This document shows, one piece after another, positions 34,125-42,940 of a DNA stretch of 64,000 bases. The notes beneath the pieces were generated by a model. The model did not search any database. It was not told the DNA's origin and was given only the letters and a program-made list of their open reading frames with translations. The stretch's first letter is position 1. Every line of letters starts with the position of its first letter. Made by a program: the position numbers and the translations under genes. The stretch spans positions 23,642,116 through 23,706,115 of the forward strand of contig CP092879.1 of assembly GCA_030710605.1 (NCBI GenBank), in the 5' to 3' direction. Source of the stretch: Cordylochernes scorpioides. Taxonomy: Eukaryota; Arthropoda; Arachnida; Pseudoscorpiones; Chernetidae.

Positions 34125-35055
34125 ATGTCTAGGCCATTGCGTGTCCTGCAGGTGAACGCTAAAAAATCACCAACTGTCATTCTTGAAATTGCAAAGTTGG
34201 CAAATTCGACACAGGCCGACATCGTGCTCCTGCAAGAAGTCTCAACTAACTTCTTCTGGCCCACACGTGGGTTTCAGGCATTTTTTTTGTCCCAGGCGCC
34301 TACATCCCCTCGGGAATTGTGGCACGTAGCAACCTTCATCCCATCCCTCTAACCTCCCCAGACACCGCCATAACCTCCATAGCCATATGTCTAGAGCAGA
34401 GCATCATCATGGTGCACTCGGCCTACTGGCACGGCCTTAGAGCTGCCGATGATTTCATCCCTCTTCTGGAAGATACGATAAGACGGGCCTCTCTTCCAGT
34501 GATCCTGGGTATGGACACTAACGCCCACTCTCCTACCTGGGGCATCGGTGCGAGGTTAGACTTCCGGGGTGCTAATCTTGAAGAGTTCGCCAGCTTCAAT
34601 GATCTTCATTTCTTGGGACCTCCTGTGGACTCGACCTGGTCAAATGGGCCTTTATCTTCTTCTATAGAAGTAACTCTGGCATCCAGCTCACTGGCTATCC
34701 ATGCCACTAGAGGTTTATTAGGTGAGATGGCCTTCACTGACCATATACCTATCTGGACTACATTCCTAGACATGGTCAATAACGAGACGAACTCCTCCTG
34801 GGTTGAATCCTCATGTAAAGAACAGACCTTTAAATCCTTCCTCAACTCTTCTCTCCACCAGGTAACTACCCTATTACAACAACAACAACAAAAACCTTTA
34901 TTAAGACACGTCTTACAAGGGGATTCCCCTAAGAGGTTATATATGTACATGAGTGAGGAGGAAAAGCAATTTAGAGGGGAGGTGGAGCAATCAGCCGTTG
35001 TCTGGGGAGTTGAGCACTTCTTCCCTCATTTTGTCAATCGCCTTGAAAAATTTTA
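34125..35055 (+). pseudogene. LINE A ORF2: AP-type endonuclease, truncated before RT
   Basis: The frame from ATG 34125 (MSRPLRVLQVNAKKSP) holds the endonuclease start with LLQEVSTNFFW (catalytic Glu). A shift near 34290-34320 leads to PVILGMDTNAHSPTWG (the GDxNAHS motif with Asp replaced in GMD by position shift) and FTDHIPIWTTF (the SDH-like end). After about 34790 the frame (CKEQTFKSFLNSSL) resembles the post-endonuclease linker and stops at 35055. The last ~30 residues (VVWGVEHFFPHF) look faintly like an LTR-element RNase H, which is probably chance. No RT follows. Confidence 0.78.
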
Positions 35056-35059
35056 AATA

Positions 35060-36162
35060 CAAGGTATGTCCCATAAGTTCCCGGACTGGGTCCATAAAAA
35101 AAATAAATAAATGAAAAATGTAAATAAATTTGACAGTTTATTATAGAAAAAATATCTGGCAACACGGTGGTACCAATATCGAGGCGGTACGTGCGCGCGC
35201 GCCAAAGTTATTCTAATTTATTTAAAGGTTACACCTTGCGCTGCGGCGATTTTACGATGGAACAAAAATTGAAGCAGAGGATTTGCATAGAATTTTGTGT
35301 GAAACTTCAAATATCAGCAACCAACACTTTTGAAATGCTTAATAAAGCATTCCCCAATAACGCCCCAAAGAGAACAACTGTTTTTGAATGGCATTCTAGA
35401 TTTAAAGCTGGCAGAATTTCCATTGAAGATGATCCTCGTCAAGGACGCCCAACATTTCAAAGGACTGATGAAAATGTGCAAAAAATCCCCGATTTGATAA
35501 AAGAAAATCCTCGAACCACTTTGCTGGAGCTAGAGCAAGACACAGGCATCTCTAAAACAACGATTGGAAGGATCGTAACCGAAGATTTGAGGCTCAAAAA
35601 GACTCCTGCAAAATTCATCCCAAGATTCCTCACTAATGAGCAAAAACTGTGTCGGCTTGCAACCTGTGAGGACATGCTGGAAATGACAAGAACGGATCCG
35701 GAATGGAAAGACAAGATAATCACAGGCGACGAGACATGGGTCTATGGCTATGACCCTGAAACCAAGCGTCAATCTGCCGAGTGGAGAGGTCAGGGTGAGC
35801 CTAGACTAAAAAAATCCAGGATATTGAAATCCAGAAACAAGGTGTTGCTGGTCGATTTTTTGGATAACAAGGGCATTGTTCATCACGAGTATCTTCCTGC
35901 AGGCCAAACAGTTATTAAGGAAATGTATTTGAGCATTCTTCGCCGTCTAAGGGAAGCGATTCGAAAAAAAGGCCAGAAAAATGGACTAATGGTGACTGGA
36001 TCCTACACCATGACAATGCCCGCCCTCACACAGCGCACTTGGTGACGAGTTTTTTGGCGAAAAACGGGACAGAAATCCTACCTCAACCACCCTATTCCCC
36101 AGACATCGCACCAAATGACTTTTTCCTGTTCCCCAAACTCAAAGCAGTTCTAAAAGGATTAA
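35060..36162 (+). mobile_element. mariner transposon (DD34D, SETMAR-like), 3' truncated
   Basis: A TA followed by CAAGGTATGTCCCATAAGTT marks the 5' inverted repeat; the other end is missing because LINE B begins at about 36163. It encodes a typical mariner transposase in one shifted frame. Confidence 0.85.
35257..36162 (+). pseudogene. mariner transposase, truncated
   Basis: ATG 35257 starts MEQKLKQRICIEFCVKLQIS. An HTH follows (TTVFEWHSRFKAGRISIEDD, then SGRP-like RQGRPTF), a second HTH (TLLELEQDTGISKTTIGRI), and the first catalytic Asp in ITGDETWVYGYD. A one-base shift near 35975 moves the WILHHDNARPH motif (second Asp) into another frame, and YSPDIAPNDFFLF carries the third Asp; 34 residues separate them, so DD34D. 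It ends at LKAVLKG where LINE B joins, missing about the last 50 residues. Confidence 0.88.
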
Positions 36163-37522
36163 AATTTTTAATTATTTGTTGTTGAAAATTGTCCAAATTA
36201 GGATCGTCTTCAGGAATTAAATCGTCCATTAATATGGTCATTGTTTGCTCTTTTAGATATTCTGGTGAATTGTCAATTATGGGAATTCCATTCTTTACAT
36301 TTGAGGATCTTAATTTATTGAAGAACTTATAAGCATTACCAAATGGATTATCTGTGTAATTTTCTTCAATAACGTTTCGCCAGTTAGTTCTTTTAGCTTT
36401 TCTTATTGCATTAGTGTATTTGTTTCTTGCCAACTTAAATGTATTGTAACTGATTGTTTTATGACGGTAATACAAGTTTCTAATATAATGAAAATGATTT
36501 TTCATTATTTCCAGTTCATTAGTCAACCAGTCAATTCTGGAAACATGTTTATTAATGGGGGATTTAACCTTCGAAGATTTATATGCTGCTTCTCTCAATA
36601 AATTCATGAGTGCGTTCACTATCCCATCAATGTCTTCCTCATCTTTCACTCTGCTTATATCAATTCCCAGTTTTTTGTATCTTGTAATGATATGTTATTA
36701 GAAAAATTTGCCCAATTCGCATTTTTTTTCAAAGTGGAAATTTGATTATTGAATAAATGACCATTCTTTAACCTGATATCAAATTTAACAGCAACATGGT
36801 CGGAAATATTAGTCAGATCAGAGGTATGCCAGTTGTTTATTAAACTTAGGGAGTGTTTATTCGAGATTGTGAGATCAATTATACTTACTCTCCGCGGCAG
36901 GTGGGTGTTTTTTCAGGTTATGTATAAAGAGGTTACAATCGTCTATAATAGGTTGTAATCTATATCCATTAGAGTTTATAACATTGTCAAACCATATAGT
37001 ATGTCTTGAATTAAAATCACCGCAAAGGATTACAGGTTGATTTATATACGTTTTGAGCAGATATCTAATGAATGTTTGATGAACAGGGATAAATGTATTC
37101 GGATGAATGTAGAAATTAGAAATAATTAATTTTGATTTAACTGTAGAAATAGATATGGTTGTACAAAAAGAATTTGTGAATTTTTCCTCTTTGCTGAACT
37201 TTATATTTTTATTTAAAATTATAGTTGCCGTATATTTTTCCCCAGTTTTATTCGAACATATAATTTGAGAGTCCATATCATAAATAACATTTTCATGTAA
37301 AACATATGGTTCTTGAATCAAAAGAATGTCAGGTGAAGGATATTCACATATCAAACAAAATGTTAACGCGGGATTCGATCCCGGTTCATGACTGTCTGGA
37401 AACGAGGGTGTTACCCACTCGTCCTTGTCAGGTGGGTCATCTCTAGTGTTGGCCTGTAGTTTACTTATCGCAGTAAAACTTTTTCTTACATTTTGTTGAA
37501 TACATCTCACATTTTCAATCAT
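36163..37522 (-). pseudogene. LINE B ORF2: endonuclease with in-frame SINE, then RT linker
   Basis: ATG 37522 starts MIENVRCIQQNVRKSF. The endonuclease Glu is in DILLIQEPYVLHE and the Asp-Asn in PVILCGDFNSRHTIWF. A shift near 36890 leads to SIIDLTISN and ISDHVAVKFDI, the end of the endonuclease. The 36649-36163 frame (DWLTNELEIMKNHFHYIRNL ... NKYTNAIRKAKRTNWRNVI ... NPFGNAYKFFNKL) is the usual W..E...R...Y..AK...WR linker before the RT. A 99-bp insertion (SINE plus 9-bp duplication, 37336-37434) adds 33 residues without breaking the frame. Confidence 0.82.
37336..37425 (-). repeat. 90-bp tRNA-derived SINE inside LINE B, with 9-bp target duplication
   Basis: TGTCAGGTG occurs at 37327-37335 and 37426-37434 on either side of the insert. 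On the minus strand the insert has an A-box-like GAGTGGGTAACACCC, a B-box/T-arm GGGATCGAATCCC and an AT-rich tail ATGTGAATATCCTT. It matches 4837-4925 and 41390-41479. The clean ends define the unit as 90 bp. Confidence 0.9.
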
Positions 37523-37552
37523 ATAGGATATTAATCTATTTTAGATTAAGCT

Positions 37553-38023
37553 TTAAATTGTATTTGCTACATCATTTCTCTCGTATATTTGTGAATATTG
37601 TGTCCTTTGGATAATTTTGTCTATTTGTGATTTGTAAATCGGGCATTCACTTGAATTTGATTTATGGTTTGTAGAAAGGTTTTTAAATTTAGGGTGCTTA
37701 GAGCAATTGTGACAATTTGTTGCTTCAGTACAGTTGTGGCTACCCTGTACACCGCATATTTTACATATTTTAATGTTTTGGCAGTCTTTTGTTTTATGGT
37801 TCGGATTAAATTCAAAACAATTTTGGCATTGTCTTACAAATATTCTGTCTTGTGTAGAACATCGCTCAAAATCGGTGTATATCTCATTACCCATTTTTCT
37901 TAAAATTTGGTAAACTTTAGAAGTTACTTTTAATACTATATTGTGATATGCAGAGTTAAATCCCATTCGCGGTACGAGACAAGCGATGCCTAACACGTCC
38001 GCACAGTTGGCTTCAGAAGCCAT
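37553..38023 (-). CDS. LINE B ORF1 (Gag-like, three zinc knuckles)
   Basis: An open 156-codon frame starts at ATG 38023 (MASEANCADVLGIACLVPRM). It has a short N-terminal part, then three Cys-His clusters: CQNCFEFNPNHKTKDC, CKICGVQGSHNC and CHNCSKHPKFKNLSTNHK...C. This matches the C-terminal part of Jockey-type ORF1 proteins. It lacks the usual long N-terminal region of ~200 or more residues, so it may be N-terminally truncated by the junction with the transposon half despite having an ATG. Confidence 0.7.
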   Translation of the reverse strand: MASEANCADVLGIACLVPRMGFNSAYHNIVLKVTSKVYQILRKMGNEIYTDFERCSTQDRIFVRQCQNCFEFNPNHKTKDCQNIKICKICGVQGSHNCTEATNCHNCSKHPKFKNLSTNHKSNSSECPIYKSQIDKIIQRTQYSQIYERNDVANTI

Positions 38024-38092
38024 ATATCGATTATGTTTATTTTAATTCATTTGAAAAATTCAACTATCCCTGATCATTTATTTTACTCTGGG

Positions 38093-39199
38093 ATGCCGTC
38101 ACTACAGGATAAAGTACTCTTGGTGAAATTTTATTATTGCAATTCAGAATCTTCCACTGAAGCTTTACGAGCGTTTCGTAACTTTAAAGGTATTCGAAGA
38201 GGTAAAGGACCCATGAGTTGCTACTCTCTAAGGAGAATGATAAAAAATTTTGAGAAGACTGGATCTCTGGAAGCAAAACCTCGGAGTGGAAGACCATCGA
38301 CACGCAAGTCAGTGGCTGTTACGGTTTCGCAGAATGTTGAAGCTATTGAAACGTTATCCACGTATGGAGAAGTAAGTGCTCGACAAGTTTCTCGACAAAC
38401 GGGGATTTCGTATGGAACAGTTTGGAGAGCTCTAAGAATTTTTCTTAAAAAATACCCGTACAAAATTCAAAGATTTCACGAGCTAAAAGTCGGCGATTTT
38501 GAGAAGCGTCACGAATTTGCTGCATGGGTTTTCCGGCAAATTGATATTGATGAAAACTGGCTGTCGAATGTTCTGTGGACAGATGAAGCTCACTTTTCTC
38601 TAAATGGAGAAGTCAACACTCAAAACAGCCGCATTTGGGCAACAGAAAACCCTAGGATTTTTACAGAAATGCCACTTCATCAGCCCAGAGTTACAGTTTG
38701 GTGTGGGTTCACTTCTTCTTTTATTATTGGGCCATTTTTCTTTGAAGAAATAAATGGAAGAACTTTTAAAACCGTTTCTGTAACTGGTGAACGTTATGTT
38801 CAACTTTTGAGAGAAAAGGTTATCCCCATATTGCAGGACAGACAAGCACTGAGCGAAATAACATTCATGCAAGATGGAGGACCTCCTCATATCTCCCGCG
38901 GTGCCTAACAATTGCTGAAGGATACGTTCGGTGAAGATCGTGTGATAAGTCGCCACTTTATACACCAGTGGCCTTCAAGATCACCAGACTTGACGCCTTG
39001 CGATTTTTGGCTATGGGGGTACATTAAGTCGCGTGTTTATCGATGCCGGCCTACCACATTGGCCATGTTGAAGGCTTCTATCAGACGGCACGTTTCATCA
39101 ATTTCAACAGATATGTTATTTAATGCTGTCCAATCTGTCATCTATCGTCTACAGGCGGTGTTTGAGAATGAAGGGCGCCACATTGAGCAAGGATTGTGA
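38093..39199 (+). pseudogene. DUF4817-type Tc1/mariner transposase, right half, one stop
   Basis: ATG 38093 (MPSLQDKVLLVKFYYCNSES) starts a 369-codon frame with a single internal stop, TAA at 38906-38908, where the left half has a Lys codon. N-terminal HTH (ALRAFRNFKGI ... FEKTGSLEAKPRSGRPSTRK), second HTH (SARQVSRQTGISYGTVWRAL), then VLWTDEAHFSLNGE, FMQDGGPPH and SRSPDLTPCDFWLWGY carry the three catalytic Asp with 42 residues between the last two, by my count. The family is known to me from arthropod genomes. It is nearly intact, the best-preserved transposase in the window. Confidence 0.88.
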
Positions 39200-41809
39200 T
39201 CTAATACAAGAGACAAGGCCTCCAAGAGACAAGTTACCTCATGTGTTATAAAAGCTTCCATGTATTATATTATCTACCAATATTTTGAAGCTCTTTGTGT
39301 TGGGTTATGGGTAAATAAATTCTGTCCTCATATCTTGTCTCTTTTTTATTTGTGAACAGTAATTTTTGTTTGTTTGTCATTTGCTCACATCTTATATTAT
39401 GTCGTGCAGACCAAAGTGTTATAACTTCTCGAATAACACTGTACACACAATTTTACCCATTATGTTTAATTTATCGCTTTTCGCTCATTAAAAGAAATAG
39501 CATAAGGAATATTCTCTGTACCCCCCCCACCTTTAGAAATTTTGGGCAAAAAAAAAATACAGAATGATTTTACTACCACGTTTTTCAACGCAAAAGGTTG
39601 ATTTAAAAATTATATTTATTTTTGAGGGGATACATTTTTAAAAATCGTGTACAGTATAATAAACAATGATAACATTTGACAAGCCCATAGGATATTTGGA
39701 ATAAAGTACGACAATTGTATTTTGTCACTCCCATCTATATTTAATTTGTTGGATCATGACAAATTTCCAGTTAAATAGTCGAGTGTCGCCAATTATTCAA
39801 GAAATTACACATTCCTTATAGCAAGAAATCCTATTAGTAGTACCATCATAATTTTTGGTACTATATTAACATTTCAAAAAATCGTGTATTGAATTCAGCT
39901 ATGTTTTTCAAACATTCAATATACTTGACAAAACTCTATCAAAAATATAAATATTTTTTGCTACATGTTTTAATTTGCATATACCTATTTTACATATCTC
40001 AGATTGTATTTAAAAATCGTTAACCATTTCTTCTAACTTTTGGCGAAATGGTGCTTTATTAATTAACGATTAGATATTATTAGGATTCTTTCCTGGTATA
40101 CAAAAAGGAAAAATACGTGTCGATCAGTTATATTTTTCAATTAATCAAACAATTTGGCCGCTGAATTTCTGATTCTGGTACAGCGCCATCTAGGGAATGA
40201 AATTGTAACTAAAATCAATTTCGAAATTTTCAATATTTGCCATAAAAAATCCCATTGCATTCTGAACACAATGGTGTTTACCGCATTGCTCTAGCGCAAA
40301 TATTCGCGGAGTTATTAATTTTTAAAGTTGTGCGGGACTTTTGGATCACCCTGTATAATAAAATTTGTATGAAAAAATCGATTCCATTTTGAAAGGATCT
40401 AAATTTGCAAAAATTAATTTTCTAGTTTGATATTGCATTAATTTGCAAATAGATGCACCAATCCCGTTGAAAATGCATTTTGTTTCATTGTTTTGAGACA
40501 TTATTAACAGAAGAAATGTATTTTCGTCATACGAATCAATACTTCTACAACTTTAAATTTAATTCTAAAAAGTAGACATAAAATATACAAAAATTATTTT
40601 GTTATTTTTCATCAATGTGATTTCTAATTACAACACTTAAAGATACTTAGTGTAATAAAGGAAAATACTATTACAATACTTTCAATTAGTAGTATAGAAT
40701 TAAGTTTCTTCTGTAGTTTTGAAGATTCTATAATAAGAAACATAAATGCCAAATTGATTCGATAGAGGACACCCAAATATATTTGATTTATAATTTAAAT
40801 ATAAAATATGTAATATCCGTATTAACTATTAGTTTTCTCGTCATCTATGCAAATCACGATAGTATAATCAAATGCAGTAGGTGAGCACAATTTTGAAATA
40901 TGTAAAACCACAAAATGAAATAACCAAACACTCCTCCATACGAGAACAATTCTAGAAATTACCAGATAAGTCAACGATCTTATGCGGTCTTTCAATATTG
41001 TTCTTCTGTATTCATGGACAAATCTTAAGGAAGCTGTACTTTTTATCATTAAATTGGTATTCGGGCAATAACTCTAAAATTTATTTGAAAACAAATGACC
41101 GTTATTGAAGACACACGAGGTAACCAAGTATGAATAAAATTGTCTGTCTCCTTCAAAACAAACAGAAGACCGGAGATATAAAGGATTATTCAATTCCTTA
41201 AGTTTTGTCGATGAGTGTTACATATGTATAATTCTAAAATTTCAGAAAACTAGTGATGAGAGATTGTTTTTCAAGGGACCATAAAATTCGTATTTGATAA
41301 TTCCTTGTTCTTGTTTCAAAACCACTTCATTGGGTACCGCTCAACAAGAGCAACCTAGTTTATGATAAATGCAACAAAGAATAATATGTAATGGTTATTC
41401 ACATATTAAATAAAATTTTAACGCGGGATTCAATCCCGGGTCATGGTTGTCAGGAATCGAGGGTGTTACCCACACACCCATCATGATAATTCCTCCTATA
41501 TCAAATTGAATAATGGAATTTGTTAAATTCACACGTGACATTTTCGAGATAAAATAGTTTTAAAAATTGTTTTTTAAATCGTTTCTATACTTTCCATGTA
41601 ATATTATGTAATTCAAATTTCACATTTTCTATCTATTACCTTTACAGTTATCAGAGTTTTATACCTTTTCTATTGTGATATTTTGCGAACCTGTAAGGTT
41701 TTTTTGATAAGTTAAATTAATATGTGATCAGACATGATAAGCCACGTTTGGAATATAAAAAGAGAGATTAAGAGGAACGTGGTAAGTTTCTTTATTAAGC
41801 AGTATACGA

Positions 41810-41838
41810 GCTTTCGGACGTCAGCCGTCCTTCATCAG
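41810..41838 (-). ncRNA. PLE hammerhead ribozyme (left arm)
   Basis: The minus strand has CTGATGA (41832-41838), an extra A, stem II GGACG/CGTCC with loop GCTGA, then GAAAGC (to 41810). It is identical to the right-arm motif. AGC can pair with a downstream GCT (cgtatactgctta) as a short stem III. Confidence 0.8.
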
Positions 41839-42239
41839 GTATTGACATGAATGAGAAGGAGATGCTATATTTATAAGCGACAGTTTAGCATAAAAAATAT
41901 TAAACAAGAAATAAAAGATTAAAAAGATTTGAGATTTGCATGCCAGTAATAAAAATATTTAAAAGTGTACAATATATAGATTTAAGAAAATCTGCATACC
42001 TAGGATGAAGGGAAAAAGGCGGAAAACTAGAGGCGAAGACAAAAGCAAGAATAAAAATAAAAATAAGAATATAAACGAGAATATAAAAAACAGCGGAATA
42101 AAGATAAAGTTAAAAGTTACGAAGGAGGTGTATCTGTTGGTATAGAATAAAAAGCAGAATATTGGGGCGGGAGGTCAATCTTTCTGTTGAGGCTGGGTGT
42201 AGTATTGGAGACAAGGGCTTCGAGAACTAAGCGTTGGTA

Positions 42240-42500
42240 TTTATTTGCTATATCGCTATAAACGGGGGTTGTATTGTCGAGATTAAAGGAATGTCCGGAT
42301 TCGGCGATATGTTGGTATATGAGCGATTTTTTGTCTTTCGAGCGGATGTTGCGGGCGTGTTCACTGGCTCTGATGGCGATTGTTCGGCCTGTTTCTCAAA
42401 TATAGCATAAATCGCAATCGTTACAAGGAATTTTGTAAACGGCGTTAGAAAGGGATTGGGGGTTACGTTTGGCGGAGCTTTTTGTGATTGGATGTCGTAT
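42240..42500 (-). pseudogene. PLE GIY-YIG endonuclease fragment
   Basis: The minus strand, in one frame, gives NAVYKIPCNDCDLCYI, a TGA stop in place of the usual Gly, then ETGRTIAIRASEHARN and YQHIAESGHSFNLDN. The VYKI ... CYIGETGR ... EH ... H pattern is the PLE GIY-YIG domain with its CCHH zinc-like residues. The premature stop sits in the second half of the YIG motif. It continues to LEALVSNT, where the inverted arm begins. No RT is present. Confidence 0.88.
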
Positions 42501-42911
42501 AGCAAATAAATACCAACGCTTAGTTCTCGAAGCCCTTGTCTCCAATACTACACCCAGCCTCAACAGAAAGATTGACCTCCCGCCCCAATATTCTGCTTTT
42601 TATTCTATACCAACAGATACACCTCCTTCGTAACTTTTAACTTTATCTTTATTCCGCTGTTTTTTATATTCTCGTTTATATTCTTATTTTTATTTTTATT
42701 CTTGCTTTTGTCTTCGCCTCTAGTTTTCCGCCTTTTTCCCTTCATCCTAGGTATGCAGATTTTCTTAAATCTATATATTGTACACTTTTAAATATTTTTA
42801 TTACTGGCATGCAAATCTCAAATCTTTTTAATCTTTTATTTCTTGTTTAATATTTTTTATGCTAAACTGTCGCTTATAAATATAGCATCTCCTTCTCATT
42901 CATGTCAATAC

Positions 42912-42940
42912 CTGATGAAGGACGGCTGACGTCCGAAAGC
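42912..42940 (+). ncRNA. PLE hammerhead ribozyme (right arm)
   Basis: CTGATGA (42912-42918), stem II GGACG/CGTCC around GCTGA, GAAA (42935-42938) and AGC, which can pair with GCT at 42949-42951. All core bases are intact. Stem I is weak on inspection. Confidence 0.8.

Larger units (their letters stand above)
32255..35055 (+). mobile_element. LINE A, GC-richer non-LTR retrotransposon, ORF1 plus truncated ORF2
   Basis: A long-element relic on the plus strand lies between the left transposon half and the mariner at 35060. A 5' region (32255-32413) is followed by a zinc-knuckle ORF1 and an endonuclease-bearing ORF2 that stops before the RT. Base composition is clearly GC-richer than the surroundings. 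A PLE is inserted exactly at the ORF2 start (33569-34123, 13-bp duplication). The RNase H/C-terminal fragment at 59190-59829 has similar composition and may be the missing end of this family. Confidence 0.75.
36163..38025 (-). mobile_element. LINE B, Jockey-like non-LTR element, 3' part missing
   Basis: On the minus strand ORF1 (38023-37553) and ORF2 (from 37522) are in the normal order and close together. The element ends within the region between endonuclease and RT, at the junction with the mariner (36162). Its 5' end lies at the edge of the right transposon half: gccatata/tcgattatg. Base composition is AT-rich, unlike LINE A. It may belong to the family of the fragment at 1-1165. Confidence 0.8.
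29966..40353. mobile_element. 10.4 kb composite transposon with inverted Tc1/mariner (DD42D, DUF4817-type) halves
   Basis: Both ends start CAGGGTGATCCAAAAGTCCC and are flanked by TA (29964-29965, 40354-40355). Copy A shows the unoccupied site (aatatgtataata, about 3796). The left half (29966 to about 32254) and right half (about 38026-40353) are inverted copies of the 3' part of one transposon, each with its transposase pointing inward at its start and outward at its end. Neither half has its own 5' terminal repeat. The 5.8 kb middle is filled with retroelements and a mariner. The third family copy (60753-62781) shows a normal element with 420-bp terminal inverted repeats, so this composite uses two 3' ends as its termini. 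Confidence 0.88.

Noticed and set aside
34890..35055. LTR-retrotransposon RNase H-like segment at the end of LINE A
   Set aside because: Only about 12 residues (VVWGVEHFFPHF) look similar, without the catalytic Asp or neighbouring motifs.
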